From Stenotrophomonas sp. ASS1 (GTDB taxonomy: Bacteria > Pseudomonadota > Gammaproteobacteria > Xanthomonadales > Xanthomonadaceae): DNA of 64,000 nucleotides. Position 1 is the first letter of the stretch. Each line of letters starts with the position of its first letter. This document shows positions 62,822 to 64,000 of the stretch, one piece after another. Both the position numbers and the translations under genes were made by a program. The notes beneath the pieces were generated by a model. The model ran no database searches, was not told the origin of the DNA, and was given only the letters and a program-made list of their open reading frames with translations. Location of the stretch: positions 2,996,001 through 3,060,000 of the forward strand of contig NZ_CP031167.1 in NCBI RefSeq assembly GCF_004346925.1. The letters run 5' to 3'.

Positions 62822-63304
62822 TCAGCCGACAGAAATGGCCTGCAAGTCGCCCCCTTGGGGGAGCCGTTCCAGCCATTCATGTCCGACGTCGCTGGCTCCA
62901 GTGAGACGGACGCGACGCCCCTGCCCCTCGATCTCCAGCGCCACCACCAGGTCGGTCGGCGGCAGCGCGCCAGCGCCGCGTTCCGGCCATTCCACCAGCC
63001 ACAACACCGCGCTGCCCTCGTCCAGTCCGAGAAAATCGAGCTCGCCGGCCTGGCCGATCCGGTACAGATCCAGATGCCAGGCCTCGCCACCGCTGGCCAG
63101 CGGATAGCGCTCGACCAGGGTGTAGGTCGGGCTGCGGATCGCCCCCTGCACGCCCAGTGCGCGCAGCAGTGCGCGGGCGGCGGTGGATTTGCCGGCGCCC
63201 AGGTCGCCGCGCAGTTCGACCAGCGCCTGCGGCGGTCGGGTGGCGGCCAGCCACTGCCCGAGCAGTTCAGTGGCATCGCTGTCGGCAAGGAAGAAATCGA
63301 TCAT
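62822..63304 (-). CDS. tsaE: TsaE, ATPase for tRNA t6A synthesis
   Basis: This 160-residue P-loop protein (GDLGAGKST) has SPTYTLVERYP and HLDLYR, the TsaE motifs. It partners TsaB/TsaD to make threonylcarbamoyladenosine at tRNA position 37. It overlaps nnrD by four bases, the common nnrD-tsaE-amiC-mutL order. Confidence 0.95.
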   Translation of the reverse strand: MIDFFLADSDATELLGQWLAATRPPQALVELRGDLGAGKSTAARALLRALGVQGAIRSPTYTLVERYPLASGGEAWHLDLYRIGQAGELDFLGLDEGSAVLWLVEWPERGAGALPPTDLVVALEIEGQGRRVRLTGASDVGHEWLERLPQGGDLQAISVG

Positions 63305-64000
63305 CGGGAAAGTTCCGGGTTGGCCAGTCGCCGCAGCGGCGACAGCAGATCAGTTGGAAGCAGGCCGCGCGCGCCGTCGGCGGCAGCGACGTCGCCGGCA
63401 AGCGCATGCAGCAGCGCACCAGCGGCGGCGGCATCGAAGGCGGCCAGGCCTTGCCCACGCAGGCTGGCGATGATGCCTGTCAGCAGGTCTCCCATGCCAC
63501 CCACGGCCATGCCGGGATTGCCAGCCGCAATCAGTCGTGGCCGTTGCCCCGGCGCTGCGACGATGCTGCCGGCGCCCTTCAGCACCACCACGGCGTGGAA
63601 GCGCTCGGCCAGTGCCTGCGCGCAGGTGAAGCGATCGGCCTGGATGTCAGACGTGCTGCAACCCAGCAGGCGCGCGGCCTCGCCCGGGTGTGGCGTAAGG
63701 ATGGCGTCGGGCAGCGCGCGCGGATCCTGCGCCAGCAGGTTCAGTGCATCGGCATCGACCACCAGTGGCCTGGCGCTGGCCAGCACCCGCGCAAACAGTG
63801 CGCGCGCCCATTCGTCCTGGCCCAGACCGGGGCCGATCGCCACCACCCTGGCCTTGTCCAGCAGTGCCGGCAGCGCGTCACCATCTTCCAGTGCATGGGT
63901 CATGGCCTCGGGCAGCCGAGCCAGCAACGGGCCGACGTGGTCGCGGCGGGTGCCCAGGCTCAGCAATCCAGCACCCGCGCGCAACGCCGCTTCAGCCGCC
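63301..64000 (-). CDS. nnrD: NnrD, NAD(P)HX dehydratase, C-terminal part (cut by window)
   Basis: The frame runs open to the window edge; 232 codons plus stop are visible. The ADP-dependent dehydratase motifs GPGLGQDEWAR, VVDADALNLLA, ILTPHPGEAARLLG, VVLKGAGSI and GNPGMAVGGMGDLLTG are present. The enzyme repairs hydrated NAD(P)H. In most Proteobacteria it is fused to the NnrE epimerase at its N-terminus, which would lie outside the window. Confidence 0.93.
   Translation of the reverse strand, partial: AAEAALRAGAGLLSLGTRRDHVGPLLARLPEAMTHALEDGDALPALLDKARVVAIGPGLGQDEWARALFARVLASARPLVVDADALNLLAQDPRALPDAILTPHPGEAARLLGCSTSDIQADRFTCAQALAERFHAVVVLKGAGSIVAAPGQRPRLIAAGNPGMAVGGMGDLLTGIIASLRGQGLAAFDAAAAGALLHALAGDVAAADGARGLLPTDLLSPLRRLANPELSR

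Overview
The window is a high-GC gammaproteobacterial chromosome segment, almost certainly from the Stenotrophomonas maltophilia complex (Xanthomonadaceae). The evidence is the Xanthomonas-type arginine pathway (N-acetylornithine carbamoyltransferase, fused N-acetylglutamate synthase/kinase, N-acetylcitrulline deacetylase), a pgaABCD cluster, and many short palindromes that begin with GTAG or end with CTAC and match the SMAG (S. maltophilia GTAG) class of REP elements. It is mostly core genome. The clear foreign element is one IS110-family insertion sequence.

Layout. 1-6206: cytochrome c maturation operon ccmABCDEFGHI, with ccmA cut by the window edge. 6345-7802: metX-family acyltransferase and a DUF1294 membrane protein. 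7894-14469: divergent cydDC and cydABX (cytochrome bd oxidase and its ABC exporter) around an FNR/Anr-type box. 14484-14871: two identical tRNA-Pro(CGG) genes, each with its own promoter and terminator. 15041-16246: CynX/NimT-type MFS transporter. 16590-22230: pgaABCD (poly-N-acetylglucosamine matrix) behind a perfect CRP/Clp palindrome. 22368-33174, all on the minus strand: an amino-acid supercluster that reads argF'-argG-acetylcitrulline deacetylase-NAGS/K-GNAT-argC-argH-yciI-proB-proA. It is preceded by a short Arg-containing leader ORF and an intrinsic terminator that together look like a ribosome-mediated attenuator. 33230-37114: periplasmic hypothetical, cysS, sufE, MFS exporter. 37623-41575: zinc-less DksA with a long Lys/Ala/Pro tail, yidD, dihydroorotase, M23 peptidase. 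41622-45114: squalene-synthase-like protein, gph, ubiG, MTA/SAH deaminase. 45312-47015: divergent efp and epmB. 47089-50144: a periplasmic PhnD-like protein translationally coupled to a membrane GGDEF-EAL protein. 50191-57932: trmJ, suhB, htpX, gluQ, acetoacetyl-CoA reductase, phaR, TraB/GumN protein, DUF1684 lipoprotein. 57944-64000: mutL, IS110 element, amiC, tsaE and truncated nnrD.

The most notable observations are these. (1) The IS110 element sits inside a SMAG palindrome. Its 226-bp upstream non-coding end carries two segments that match the two halves of that palindrome, as expected of a bridge RNA programmed for a genomic REP. (2) Three copies of a ~210-bp repeat, two of them head-to-head, keep three helices through compensatory base changes. 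(3) A candidate arginine attenuator precedes argF'. (4) A Clp box lies directly in front of pgaA. (5) The GTAG of SMAG elements supplies the stop codons of ccmI and proA.

Protein functions were assigned from recognisable motifs and gene order. No database search was run.
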